Below, one piece after another: positions 41,784 to 50,287 of a stretch of 64,000 bases of DNA. A program made the translations under genes and the position numbers. Origin of the DNA: Pseudomonadales bacterium. GTDB lineage: Bacteria; Pseudomonadota; Gammaproteobacteria; Pseudomonadales; Azotimanducaceae. Position 1 is the first letter of the stretch, and every line of letters begins with the position of its first letter. Where the stretch lies: assembly GCA_012103505.1 (NCBI GenBank), contig WLWP01000001.1:248001-312000 (forward strand), read 5' to 3'. Below the pieces are notes generated by a model. That model had not been told where the DNA came from. It was given only the letters and a program-made list of their open reading frames with translations, and did no database searches.

Positions 41784-43504
41784 CTTATGAACCTGCTGAA
41801 ACCCAAGGCGAAAGTATCGGTACTCGTTTTTCCTTGACGTTGGATGGCGATTTTGGCCAGTTCTTCAGTGGTGAGCGTGCCCAAAACTGGACCTATGCTC
41901 TGAGTGTTCAGTATTCCGAAGCTTTCGATACAGGAGACCGGCCAGATACCGATCTGCGATTGCTGCAACTGTCTTTGGATGGTTACGGTGGGCCTGATTG
42001 TCCGCTGCGGTTCGTTGATGGATCTTTTGGTCCAACAGCGGGTCTGGTACCCGGCAGCGGTGCTTGTCAGTACTACAGCCCGTTTGGTGCGGACATCTAC
42101 AACGATCCGTTAGACCCCAACTCTGGGTTGAAGCAGGACCGTTCCGTGGTCGAATACAACGCTCGCACCGAATCTCACTCTTATACAGAGCGTACGCTGC
42201 GAACGATCGAAGGACACGTAACGGGTGATGTATTTGAATTACCTGGCGGTACAGCTGGTCTCGCGATCGGTTTCCAAAATCGAAATGAAATCCGTGAGGC
42301 TGCGCGAACCAACTTCCAACGTGGGGCTTGGCAAGGGTTCCTCACACCGCGGCTTGGTGGTAAAGGTTCGCGATCAATCGATGCCTACTTTGCAGAAATG
42401 TACTTACCGATAACAGAAAGTATTGACGTGCAACTTGCTATACGACAAGAAGACTATGGTGATGTTGACTCAACGGATCCGAAAGTAGCTGTGAAATGGT
42501 CGCCGCTGAATCAGCTTTCTTTCCGTACTTCTTGGGGCACGTCGTTTAGAGCGCCTTCGCTCTTCCACGTCGTCGGTAATGACCGAGAATCGACGGTTAC
42601 AGAAATCCAGGATCCTATACATCCAGATGAAGGACCAGTTAACAGAGGTACTTTCAAGACGATCATTACTTCGAAGAATTCGAATCTTGAGCCAGAGGAG
42701 TCTGAAAACTGGAACTTCGGTATATCGTGGATTCCGGAACTTGATTATGGCGAACTCCAGATTGACTTTGATTACTGGACCTTCGAGTTCGAAAAGCAGA
42801 TTTTGGCAGAAAACCCTCGGCAGTTGGTTGCGGATGATCCCTGTGGACCCGCGATTACACGAGATAGTCTAGTACCACTTCCTGCAGGTGCTTCGTCGCT
42901 ATTTTACGGAAGTTGCTCTGGCACGGTTGGTGCAATCCTTTTGATCAACTCAAGTTTTTTCAACGCTGGCACGATCGAAACATCAGGTTTCGACATCAAG
43001 GCGCGTTACGCGTTTGAGATGGGCGAGAATAACTTTGTAATCAGAAGTGATACGTCAATTGTTGATGAATACGAAGTCCAAGCCAGTGCGAACGGTGCGG
43101 TGATCGATGGTCTTGGCTTCTACAACAACTGGAACCCAGGACGAGCGATGCCGGAAGTTCGATCGAACTTGTTCTTCACCTGGATGCGAGATCGACACAC
43201 AGCCAACCTAACTGTACGTTATATCTCTGATCTATTTGGTGACGTATTTAGCTTTGCCGAACGATCACTTCCTCAGTGCGACGGTGGCGGTGACTGCCCT
43301 GCTGACCGAGATGTGAGCGATCACGTTGAAGTTGATTTGCAGTACAACTACCGATTCGGGTCTGAACAACAGTTCCAGGTGACTGTTGGTGCGGTTAACA
43401 TCTTTGATGAAGAGCCACCAGATCTTTACTTCAACTCATATGTCCCAGAAATCCATAATCCGTACCTTAGACAGGTTTATGGTCGGGTGAGTGCTTCTCT
43501 CTAG
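41777..43504 (+). CDS. TonB-dependent receptor 2, C-terminal barrel (continuation after frameshift)
   Basis: 575 residues continuing the gene begun at 40581. The repaired junction reads NWRGRPL-GLAYEPAETQG, with no signal or ribosome site for an independent start. Barrel strands are clear: TWALSVQYS-like NWTYALSVQYSEAF, SIDVQLAIRQEDYGDVDSTDPK-type features, SFRTSWGTSFRAPSLFHV (the family's FRAPS motif), ENWNFGISWIPELD, FDIKARYAFEMG, and a C-terminal VYGRVSASL ending in the hydrophobic pattern needed for outer-membrane insertion. A strong terminator follows. Confidence 0.9.
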   Translation, partial: GLAYEPAETQGESIGTRFSLTLDGDFGQFFSGERAQNWTYALSVQYSEAFDTGDRPDTDLRLLQLSLDGYGGPDCPLRFVDGSFGPTAGLVPGSGACQYYSPFGADIYNDPLDPNSGLKQDRSVVEYNARTESHSYTERTLRTIEGHVTGDVFELPGGTAGLAIGFQNRNEIREAARTNFQRGAWQGFLTPRLGGKGSRSIDAYFAEMYLPITESIDVQLAIRQEDYGDVDSTDPKVAVKWSPLNQLSFRTSWGTSFRAPSLFHVVGNDRESTVTEIQDPIHPDEGPVNRGTFKTIITSKNSNLEPEESENWNFGISWIPELDYGELQIDFDYWTFEFEKQILAENPRQLVADDPCGPAITRDSLVPLPAGASSLFYGSCSGTVGAILLINSSFFNAGTIETSGFDIKARYAFEMGENNFVIRSDTSIVDEYEVQASANGAVIDGLGFYNNWNPGRAMPEVRSNLFFTWMRDRHTANLTVRYISDLFGDVFSFAERSLPQCDGGGDCPADRDVSDHVEVDLQYNYRFGSEQQFQVTVGAVNIFDEEPPDLYFNSYVPEIHNPYLRQVYGRVSASL

Positions 43505-43531
43505 TTGTTGTTGAAGCTAGATCGAAACTAG

Positions 43532-43557
43532 AAAACCCCGCTTTTGCGGGGTTTTTT
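43532..43557. terminator. Bidirectional rho-independent terminator
   Basis: Perfect stem AAAACCCCGC (43532-43541) with GCGGGGTTTT (43546-43555), loop TTTT, then further T to 43557. The A-run on the left makes it usable in both directions; it lies between the TonB receptor (plus) and the TauD-type gene (minus, ending at 43570). Confidence 0.92.
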
Positions 43558-43569
43558 ATTGCCTGCGAT

Positions 43570-44496
43570 TCAGTGCGATGCAGCCAAAGGTGATGTGTTG
43601 CTTGTACTTGGACTAAAGCCTGAGGCGCGCTCGTCGGCATAGGTGGGCGCGAGCTCAGATTCAGGGTCACCTGCAATTCGTGTACCCCGCAAGACTCGCG
43701 GATAAGACTCGTCGAAGGGACAAGCTCGATGCATGAGGCATCGATTATCCCAAACGACGATGTCTCCGACCTGCCAAGTATGGCGATAGACTCGTGGTGG
43801 CTGGCATGCTTGCGTTAGTAGCTCTGTTAAGAGCGTTTCAGATGCTTCTGGGTCCATGCCTAGGATGCCATACGCGTGACGGCCGGTGTAAATGGATTTT
43901 CTCCCGGTTTCAGGGTGTTGTTTGATTATGGGCCGCAGTGGTGCACCTTTGTCATGCAGACCGTACAGGTTGTCAGTTTTGTGTTGATAGCCCGCTTTTT
44001 CTTGGGAGTAGTACAGTGAGTGGAAAGCGGAAAGTCCTTCGAGCTTGTTTTGCGTGGCTTCATCGAGCGCATCCCACGCCGCTCTCATATCGGCGAATTC
44101 TGTTTCGCCACCTTCTGGAGGCAAAACTCGTGCAGCGAGCATTGCAACTTTCGATGCCAGTGGCATATATGTGCTATCCGTGTGCCAGCCTTCATTGCCT
44201 TTCAAGATCTGGTACTGATACTCGTGAGGTTTGGTTACGCTGCCGTCCGGTTTCGTGTTGGATATGGCAACAGTTGCCCCTTTCTGCTTGGGGTTGAGTT
44301 GTTCGGGGATCCCAAATCGGGCGGCAAACTTTCCTTGTTGGTCGTCATCAAGGTTTTGCCCAGGAAACACAAGCATGCCGTATTCTAGGAATTCCGCGTA
44401 CAAAGCCTGCCAGGTGGCTTCTTCTAGCGAGGTAAGATCGATGTCAGTGATGGTTGCGCCGAGCGTCGCATCTATTGGTGTAATCGTGAAGTTCAT
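43570..44496 (-). CDS. TauD/TfdA-family Fe(II)/2-oxoglutarate dioxygenase 1
   Basis: 308 residues. Iron-binding HxD in GWHTDSTY near residue 104, distal His in WDNRCLMHRACPF near 255 and the 2-oxoglutarate Arg in RVLRGTRIAGD near 270. The N-terminus ITPIDATLGATITDIDL matches TauD-type proteins. It would hydroxylate a small substrate such as a sulfonate, aryloxyacid or other organic acid, releasing CO2 and succinate. ATG 44496 follows GGGGAGCC. It faces the second TonB receptor across a shared terminator and may act on what that receptor brings in. Confidence 0.9.
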   Translation of the reverse strand: MNFTITPIDATLGATITDIDLTSLEEATWQALYAEFLEYGMLVFPGQNLDDDQQGKFAARFGIPEQLNPKQKGATVAISNTKPDGSVTKPHEYQYQILKGNEGWHTDSTYMPLASKVAMLAARVLPPEGGETEFADMRAAWDALDEATQNKLEGLSAFHSLYYSQEKAGYQHKTDNLYGLHDKGAPLRPIIKQHPETGRKSIYTGRHAYGILGMDPEASETLLTELLTQACQPPRVYRHTWQVGDIVVWDNRCLMHRACPFDESYPRVLRGTRIAGDPESELAPTYADERASGFSPSTSNTSPLAASH

Positions 44497-44563
44497 ATTG
44501 GCTCCCCTGTGTTTAGCCGGTTCATTTTAGCGCCTGGTGGCCCTAGAAAGAAAATCCGCGACT

Positions 44564-46258
44564 TCAGTTAACTAGGCTTCGGAAGTAAGCCTTGGCCGTC
44601 GCGATTTCCACAAGCAGTTCGTCCCGGTTGCTTAACAATGTTTCAGTTGGGACGCCATCAAAGTCTGGCGTCTCTAGGTTTTGAGCAAGCCGCTGCAGAT
44701 TCGCTTCCGAGAGGGTTCTCTCCAGATCGTTGAGACGGGCGAGCCAGGTCCGAGCGATCGCGATGGCACGATCCTGCTCAATCAGTCCCGGCTGATTTTT
44801 TACCGTCACATAGATCGCACCGGTATGTGCGTGGGCGGTTGGCGCCAGCATAGAAAAGTGAAACGGTGTTGCGAAGCCTGAGTAGCTGCGCTCGTTGCCT
44901 GACGCGCGCAGAGCAAACCAGGACGTTTCCGTTACAGGAAAATTGATGTCGATATTGATCCGGGAATTACCCGCTATCGGAGTCACGCGATGGACGACTT
45001 CACCGTTTTGTAGAAGCTCAACCTGAGAGATGCTGTCGCGCTGAGGGTTGAACGAGATCTGTCCTTTTATTTGCACACTTTGGGGCGAGTCTATCGTCAC
45101 ATCTCCACCTATGTCAGCACCATTTATCGCCAGAGATGCGATAGGCCCTGTTGTCACGAACGTTTGACCTGCACGTACTGCGTCCAACCATTTGTCATAC
45201 GACAATGCTCCGGCGACCTTAGTGTAAAAACGCTCATGCCCGGGAATGTTTTGGTCGGCGCATGGGTAATCGGTGCCTGCAGTTGGCGCGACTCTGTAAC
45301 CTAGATTCAAGATGTCATACCAAACTTGGTAGCCGCCCCTATTAAATTGCAGGACCTCAAGAAAATGCAGCATGTTGTGTTGTAGGAGAATGCCAAGACT
45401 GTCATAGGGCGAGACTGGCCCGGATTCGAAGCCTGCGTGGGCAAACCCGTTTAAGCCGCCTTGCGCGGTTGATGCCTCCCAGATTAGTCGATAGATGAGG
45501 TATTTTTCAGCATTGAAAATAGGTTCCTTAGCGCCGAGCGTGATTGTGTGACCTAAATAATGTGTGCGCGGATTCTCTTGCCCTGTCGCGAGGATGTAGT
45601 TGCCTTCCTGATAGTGGCCAGCGGCGCCGAACGCGTATTGTGGTGCGATACGAAAATTTCGCACCTTGCCCATTTGCAGTAGATTCGCGACATGAATATC
45701 TTCTGCCTGCATCTGCGCCGAGATCTTAGGGTTCAGATCGGGGTGTGGACGTTGGATGTGGATGTGGTCATCGGCGCTGTACCATCCTTGAGCTGGCATA
45801 TTGACCCAACGCGTGAGCTCAATTGTCTGCGAGACCTCACCATGACTAGGCACATCTACCTCGATGGCAGCCCGTTCATATTCTGGTCCTTTGGCAACGA
45901 TGATCTTCGCAACCCCCGGGGCTAGTTTTATCGTCGCCTGACCTGTCGAATAGAACTGGGTTGCAGCCGCGTAGGGGTTTGTAAGACGGTCGGTAAATGC
46001 AGCAACAGCCTCGGTTAGGCTGGTGAGACCAGCACCAGAATCGCTCATGTCGCAATCCCCGCCAAACATGAGTGGGTCTTCGGCAACAATGAATGCCCCA
46101 CTATTGTCCTGCACCTGCACTCGGGCAGGCACCACAGCGCCGGTCGCTTTGTCGACGATAGTGAGTCTAAGCGTGCCACCTGGAATGTCCGAGGACTGGG
46201 CGTCATGGCTCCATAAGCCGACCAAGACGCAGACGAGTAGGGCGAAGTAACTGGGCAT
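44564..46258 (-). CDS. Secreted CehA/McbA-family metallohydrolase
   Basis: 564 residues; signal peptide (YFALLVCVLVGLWSHDAQS). An N-terminal beta-sandwich (RLTIVDKATGAVVPARVQV) precedes a PHP-type metal-dependent domain starting with GWYSADDHIHIQRPHPD (H-x-H) near 170 and followed by HTITLGA, NGFAHAGFESGP and TAGTDYPCADQN. This matches CehA/McbA proteins, whose named members hydrolyse carbaryl, though most have unknown substrates. Predicted periplasmic or exported. It lies upstream (same strand) of the TauD-type gene with a 67-bp gap and divergent from the fourth TPP enzyme. Confidence 0.82.
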   Translation of the reverse strand: MPSYFALLVCVLVGLWSHDAQSSDIPGGTLRLTIVDKATGAVVPARVQVQDNSGAFIVAEDPLMFGGDCDMSDSGAGLTSLTEAVAAFTDRLTNPYAAATQFYSTGQATIKLAPGVAKIIVAKGPEYERAAIEVDVPSHGEVSQTIELTRWVNMPAQGWYSADDHIHIQRPHPDLNPKISAQMQAEDIHVANLLQMGKVRNFRIAPQYAFGAAGHYQEGNYILATGQENPRTHYLGHTITLGAKEPIFNAEKYLIYRLIWEASTAQGGLNGFAHAGFESGPVSPYDSLGILLQHNMLHFLEVLQFNRGGYQVWYDILNLGYRVAPTAGTDYPCADQNIPGHERFYTKVAGALSYDKWLDAVRAGQTFVTTGPIASLAINGADIGGDVTIDSPQSVQIKGQISFNPQRDSISQVELLQNGEVVHRVTPIAGNSRINIDINFPVTETSWFALRASGNERSYSGFATPFHFSMLAPTAHAHTGAIYVTVKNQPGLIEQDRAIAIARTWLARLNDLERTLSEANLQRLAQNLETPDFDGVPTETLLSNRDELLVEIATAKAYFRSLVN

Positions 46259-46387
46259 GATGCAATCCTATTGAGTCGGATGCGTTCAGAGTAGCACTCA
46301 CGTCGCTACTGCAGAACTGTAAAAACGTATGTGCTACTGCGTGTCGGTCGCGTATAAAATGTGTTTAATATCGAGTCTAGATAGCAG

Positions 46388-46403
46388 AAGGGGAAGAACA
46401 ATT
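46388..46403 (+). promoter_or_regulatory. Ribosome site and probable ATT start codon of TPP enzyme 4
   Basis: A purine-rich AAGGGGAAG (46388-46396) lies 4-8 bases before ATT at 46401-46403. Starting at ATT places the catalytic Glu at residue 44, the same as in both paralogues that have clear GTG or ATG starts. The in-frame ATGs at 46329 and 46359 have no such ribosome site. Confidence 0.6.
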
Positions 46404-48035
46404 AACGGTATTGATTACATAGCGAGCATCTTAAAGTCGGAAGGCGTCGAACTAATGACGTGTTATCCGAGTAACCCCTTAATAGAAGCGGTGGCGAAGC
46501 AAGGCATTCGTCCCGTTGCGTTCCGCCATGAGCGAGGGGCAATCATGGCGGCTGACGGGATTAGTCGAACTAGCGATCGACAGAAATTCGGCGTCGTTGC
46601 GATTCAATCCCAAGCCGGTGCGGAAAACGCCATGGGGGGTATCGCACAGGCCTATGCAGACAACGTTCCGATTCTTGTTCTACCAGGTGGTGTGTTCCTC
46701 AACCAGATTGGTGTAAAGCCGAATTTCTCTGCGCTCCAGCACTACCAACACATCACGAAGCGGATTGAGGCGATCTATCGGCCTCAGGATGTAGGGGCCG
46801 CGATGCGCAGAGCAATCCATGCGCTCAAGACTGGACCAGGTGGACCGGTAGTGCTCGAACTCACGGCGGATGCGTGTGATGCCGAAGTACCAGAAAAAAA
46901 TCAAAACTATCAATCACCCGTAGCAGCTCAGGCGCAACCAGCGGCCGGTGATATAAAGGACGCGGTCAAAGCGCTTTTGGCTGCGAACAATCCGGTGCTT
47001 TGGGCAGGACAAGGTGTCCTCATGTCGCAAGCCACTGAGGAGCTCAGAGCACTTGCCGAACTAGTCGGCGTGCCAGTTTTCTGCACGATGCCTGGTAAAT
47101 CTGCCATGGATGAAAGGCACCCATTGTCGCTCGGTTCAGGCAGTGGTCTCACAACCAAGGCGGCTGGCAAGTGGCTAACGGGTTGCGATTTGATTCTCGC
47201 GCTCGGGTCGAGCTTAACGCGCACCTTCTATGGACAACCGATTCGCAATAAGAAGGTCTTGATCCAAAATACGGACAATCCAGACGACATTAACAAAGAT
47301 GAAAACGTTGATATTGGTCTGCTAGGTGATACTAAGTTGACATTGTTGGCCATCCTCGAGGAGGTTAAGGCGCAACGCGGCGAGGAACCTGCCGACAGTT
47401 CCGCATTGCAGGCTGAGATCGCGAGCGAGAAGACGGCGTGGTTGGCCGAGTGGCAGCCCTTACTCGAGTCGTCTGAGGAGCCACTCAATACCTATCGCGT
47501 CATTAATGAGATCAACAATGTGCTCGATAATGAAAACAGCATCGTGACCCACGATGCAGGCGCGCCACGTGATTCGATTGTTCCGTTCTACAACGCCACA
47601 TCACCCCATAGTTATGTTGGTTGGGGAAAAACAACACATTTGGGATTTGGTATTCCACTGATGATCGGTGCCAAAATGGCAAATCCAGATAAGTTCTGCC
47701 TGAACTTGATGGGTGACGGTGCGTTTGGCATGTCCGGTCTCGACATCGAGACTGCCGCGCGCAGTGGCTTTGCGATAACAACCGTCTTGCTAAACAACGG
47801 CGGGATGGCGACTTATCCCGGCGGCTTCCCGACCGCCCGGGAGGAGTTTGGTGTTTCTCATATGCAAGGCGACTACGCGAAAATTGCTGAGGGGATGGGG
47901 GCGGTTGGTCTGACAGTGAAAACAGTGGCAGACATGGCACCTGCACTTGAACAGGCTAAAACGTTGAATGCGGACGGCAAGACAGTATTGATCGATGTGC
48001 ACTCAAATATGGAGCCGAAAAAATCTCGTTACTAA
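46401..48035 (+). CDS. Thiamine-pyrophosphate-dependent enzyme, paralogue 4 (close to paralogue 1)
   Basis: About 544 residues from a probable ATT start (alternatives: ATG 46329 or 46359, adding 24 or 14 residues unlike the family). It aligns throughout with the protein at 8713: INGIDYIASILKSEGVELMTCYPSNPL, cut here as GIDYIASILKSEGVEL, Glu44 in FRHERGAIMAADG, NPVLWAGQGVL, TYRVINEIN, HDAGAPRDSIVPFYN, WGKTTHLGFGIPLMIGAK. It keeps the full GDG (LMGDGAFGMSGLDIETAAR) and L-N-N. A 2-oxo-acid carboligase, lyase or decarboxylase is expected. It is divergent from the CehA gene; a TauD-type gene follows 182 bp later. Confidence 0.88.
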   Translation: MNGIDYIASILKSEGVELMTCYPSNPLIEAVAKQGIRPVAFRHERGAIMAADGISRTSDRQKFGVVAIQSQAGAENAMGGIAQAYADNVPILVLPGGVFLNQIGVKPNFSALQHYQHITKRIEAIYRPQDVGAAMRRAIHALKTGPGGPVVLELTADACDAEVPEKNQNYQSPVAAQAQPAAGDIKDAVKALLAANNPVLWAGQGVLMSQATEELRALAELVGVPVFCTMPGKSAMDERHPLSLGSGSGLTTKAAGKWLTGCDLILALGSSLTRTFYGQPIRNKKVLIQNTDNPDDINKDENVDIGLLGDTKLTLLAILEEVKAQRGEEPADSSALQAEIASEKTAWLAEWQPLLESSEEPLNTYRVINEINNVLDNENSIVTHDAGAPRDSIVPFYNATSPHSYVGWGKTTHLGFGIPLMIGAKMANPDKFCLNLMGDGAFGMSGLDIETAARSGFAITTVLLNNGGMATYPGGFPTAREEFGVSHMQGDYAKIAEGMGAVGLTVKTVADMAPALEQAKTLNADGKTVLIDVHSNMEPKKSRY

Positions 48036-48217
48036 AATTAAGTAAGTATTAATTGCAACCTCGCGCGTCTCGTTTGGTTGTTGGCGCAAAATGGATTTGC
48101 CGATGAAGTGTTTCACCGTGTGTTGCAAACACCAGAAGATTGATTTTCTGTGTCGCGCAGTGAAAGGACCCAATAAATGTGTCATGGTGTGTTTTGAACA
48201 AGTATGAGGAGACTCAG

Positions 48218-49144
48218 ATGAGTGCCACAAGTTGGGAAGTAACGCGATTGTCAGGCAGCTTGGGTGCTGAGATAAGAGGCGTGGATTTGGCCGCGCCAAG
48301 TGATGCTGATGTCGAAGGCATAAAGGCGCTGTTGCTAGAAAACAAAGTGGTGTTCTTCCCCGGACAAAACATCAGCCTTGATCAACATGTTGCGTTGGGC
48401 GAGTGTTTCGGCCCGATAGAAAGCCACCCGAACTTGAAAAATCCTTTTACCGATCATCCGGGAGTTTTTGAGTTAGCCGCGACCCAAGGCGGGATTGCTG
48501 ATGAATGGCATTCAGACATTACGTTTGAGGATCAGCCTTCAATTTGCTCAGTACTGCACATGGTCAAATGCCCTGAGGTTGGTGGCGACACCATGTGGGC
48601 GAGTTTAGAGCGCGCCTATGATGAGCTGTCAGCACCGATGCGCGACTTATGTGAGTCGTTAACTGCGCTCCATGATGCGTTGCCCCACAACCGTCCTGAT
48701 AAGATGGCCATTCATCCTGTTGTGCGCGTGCATCCTGAAACAGGCAAGAAATCACTGTTCGTGAACGAGCATTTCACCCGTCGTATTGTGGAGATGAATT
48801 GGGGAGAAAGTCGGGCTCTGCTCAATTACCTGACGGAGTGGGTAAAGAATGCACGATTTACTGTCCGCTATCGCTGGACACAGGGAACCGTTGCGATATG
48901 GGATAACCGTTGTACGCAGCACTTCGTACTCAATGACTTTGATTCCGAGCGGATCATACAACGCGTAACGATCATGGGGGACGTAGTCACTGGTGCGCAA
49001 GCACCGCAGTACGAGCCGTTCGTCCAAGAAGGACCGCTATCTGCGACCAGCCGTCATGACCGGCAATTATCCCACTTTCTGAAATCTAAGGGCGTTGAAG
49101 CGGCCAACAAGCCCGATCAACTCGATTCAGCCCAGGAGAGGTAG
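48218..49144 (+). CDS. TauD/TfdA-family Fe(II)/2-oxoglutarate dioxygenase 2
   Basis: ATG 48218 after GAGGAG is preferred to the upstream in-frame ATG. 308 residues. Iron site: HSD in DEWHSDITFEDQP near residue 97, distal His in WDNRCTQHFVLNDF near 246, Arg in ERIIQRVTIMGD near 260. Strong similarity to taurine / alpha-ketoglutarate dioxygenases (WEVTRLSGSLGAEIRGVDL at the start; VVRVHPETGKKSLFVN in the middle). It could oxidise a sulfonate or an aryloxy acid. Follows TPP enzyme 4 in the same direction. Confidence 0.92.
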   Translation: MSATSWEVTRLSGSLGAEIRGVDLAAPSDADVEGIKALLLENKVVFFPGQNISLDQHVALGECFGPIESHPNLKNPFTDHPGVFELAATQGGIADEWHSDITFEDQPSICSVLHMVKCPEVGGDTMWASLERAYDELSAPMRDLCESLTALHDALPHNRPDKMAIHPVVRVHPETGKKSLFVNEHFTRRIVEMNWGESRALLNYLTEWVKNARFTVRYRWTQGTVAIWDNRCTQHFVLNDFDSERIIQRVTIMGDVVTGAQAPQYEPFVQEGPLSATSRHDRQLSHFLKSKGVEAANKPDQLDSAQER

Positions 49145-49231
49145 TCCGGCCATGGATTCCTCTTGGGAGGATGTTCACCTCCACCCGGTTTATCCGTTGA
49201 GTATCAGACTCTCGGTTCACCGGAAGCTCTA

Positions 49232-49253
49232 GCCCTGAGGTCCTATTCAGGGC
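49232..49253. terminator. Hairpin after TauD-type gene, weak terminator
   Basis: Inverted repeat GCCCTGA (49232-49238) / TCAGGGC (49247-49253) with an 8-base loop, between the TauD-type gene (plus) and a small gene (minus). There is no T-tract, so intrinsic termination is doubtful. Confidence 0.35.
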
Positions 49254-49262
49254 CCAGATCTG

Positions 49263-49385
49263 CTAGGAAACGGAGTTCGCCACCCAAGCGATGCCCAGAG
49301 CGACTATCGCAACCACTATCCCGCAGTAACCGATATTGCGGAACATAGCGTCGTCAGCCGCCTCGTTTTGCGATGACTGATCCAT
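49263..49385 (-). CDS. Small single-helix membrane protein
   Basis: A 40-residue frame from ATG 49385 with GAGG upstream. It has an acidic polar head (MDQSSQNEAADDAMFRNIG) and one hydrophobic helix (YCGIVVAIVALGIAWVA), then a short tail. The longer frame to 49460 lacks a better start. I recognise no family. The N-terminal charge predicts one membrane span. It faces the hairpin at 49232-49253. Confidence 0.5.
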   Translation of the reverse strand: MDQSSQNEAADDAMFRNIGYCGIVVAIVALGIAWVANSVS

Positions 49386-49528
49386 ATCATGTACCTCTTT
49401 CTCATGAATGATCACTTGAGTGTAGGCGGGTACAGCAAGTACGGCTTGGGCGATGATCATTTTGAGAAGGGAATCACATAGAAAATCAAATCCTATTTCT
49501 GATATGAATAGGGATTTGGGAATCGACT

Positions 49529-50218
49529 ATGGAAGGGGATAGTTCGTATCTCGGGGGTTTCAAAGCTCGGGTCGATCAATTTGGGCTCAAGCGGGCGGTC
49601 TTTTGGTATCTGACGACCCTGATTGAGCGAACTTTCAAGGTGCATGTGCACTACGTATTTGTGACCCAGAGCATTCCAGATCGACAAGACTTTTTCCCAC
49701 CGGAGGGGTATGAGCATCGCGCAGTCGCCCCAATCGATCTGCTACCCTACGTCCCCGTTTGCGATGAGTTAAGTGAAGAGATGCTCAGAGAATCGGAGGC
49801 GAATAAAGATACCTGCTTAGCAAGTTTCTATCAGAACGAGCTCGTGGGTTTTGACTTCTCCTCGACCTCAAGAGCACCCGTGACAGATCAACTCGATTTC
49901 GTGGTACCGAGCGGATTTCGATATGGCTACAAAGGTTGGACGCATCCAGATCATCGGCGCAAGAAGCTGTCCCAGGGTCGAATCGAGCTACACAAAACAT
50001 TGCGAACCGCGGCGATGTTCTACATAAAAATCAACAACTACCCCTCTCTCCTTCGTCCATACAGATATCCAGGGGCAAGGCGGATGCACACAGGGTATGT
50101 GGGATGGATTGAATTCCGGGAGCGACAAATCCCTTTTGCAAGTCGTCGAGCCAAGTGGGTTGGGTGTGAATTTGCACCGAAGGGTGAAACGCTGAAACGA
50201 CGGTATACGGAAACCTAA
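49529..50218 (+). CDS. GNAT-like acyltransferase-fold protein
   Basis: 229 residues without signal. The segment YGYKGWTHPDHRRKKLSQGRIE near residues 130-150 (given here as GWTHPDHRRKKLSQG) resembles the acetyl-CoA loop of GNAT proteins (V-x-P-x-x-R-x-x-G). LASFYQNELVGFDF and DFVVPSGFRYGY could be preceding strands. The N-terminus has an amphipathic GLKRAVFWYLTTLIERTF. It may acylate a small molecule or protein; assignment is by pattern only. The gene stands alone. Confidence 0.55.
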   Translation: MEGDSSYLGGFKARVDQFGLKRAVFWYLTTLIERTFKVHVHYVFVTQSIPDRQDFFPPEGYEHRAVAPIDLLPYVPVCDELSEEMLRESEANKDTCLASFYQNELVGFDFSSTSRAPVTDQLDFVVPSGFRYGYKGWTHPDHRRKKLSQGRIELHKTLRTAAMFYIKINNYPSLLRPYRYPGARRMHTGYVGWIEFRERQIPFASRRAKWVGCEFAPKGETLKRRYTET

Positions 50219-50287
50219 CAAGCTCGGTCAACCATTTCGATTTTGGATCGTTTAACTATATACAGCCAAGAAGTAGATGGAAATGAG

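Noticed and set aside
49232..49253. Hairpin as a strong intrinsic terminator
   Set aside because: The stem is 7 bp and no T-tract follows in either direction; kept only as a weak feature.
50243..50287. Upstream ATG at 50243 for the repeat protein
   Set aside because: It would place 15 polar residues before the signal peptide; ATG 50288 begins the signal peptide directly.
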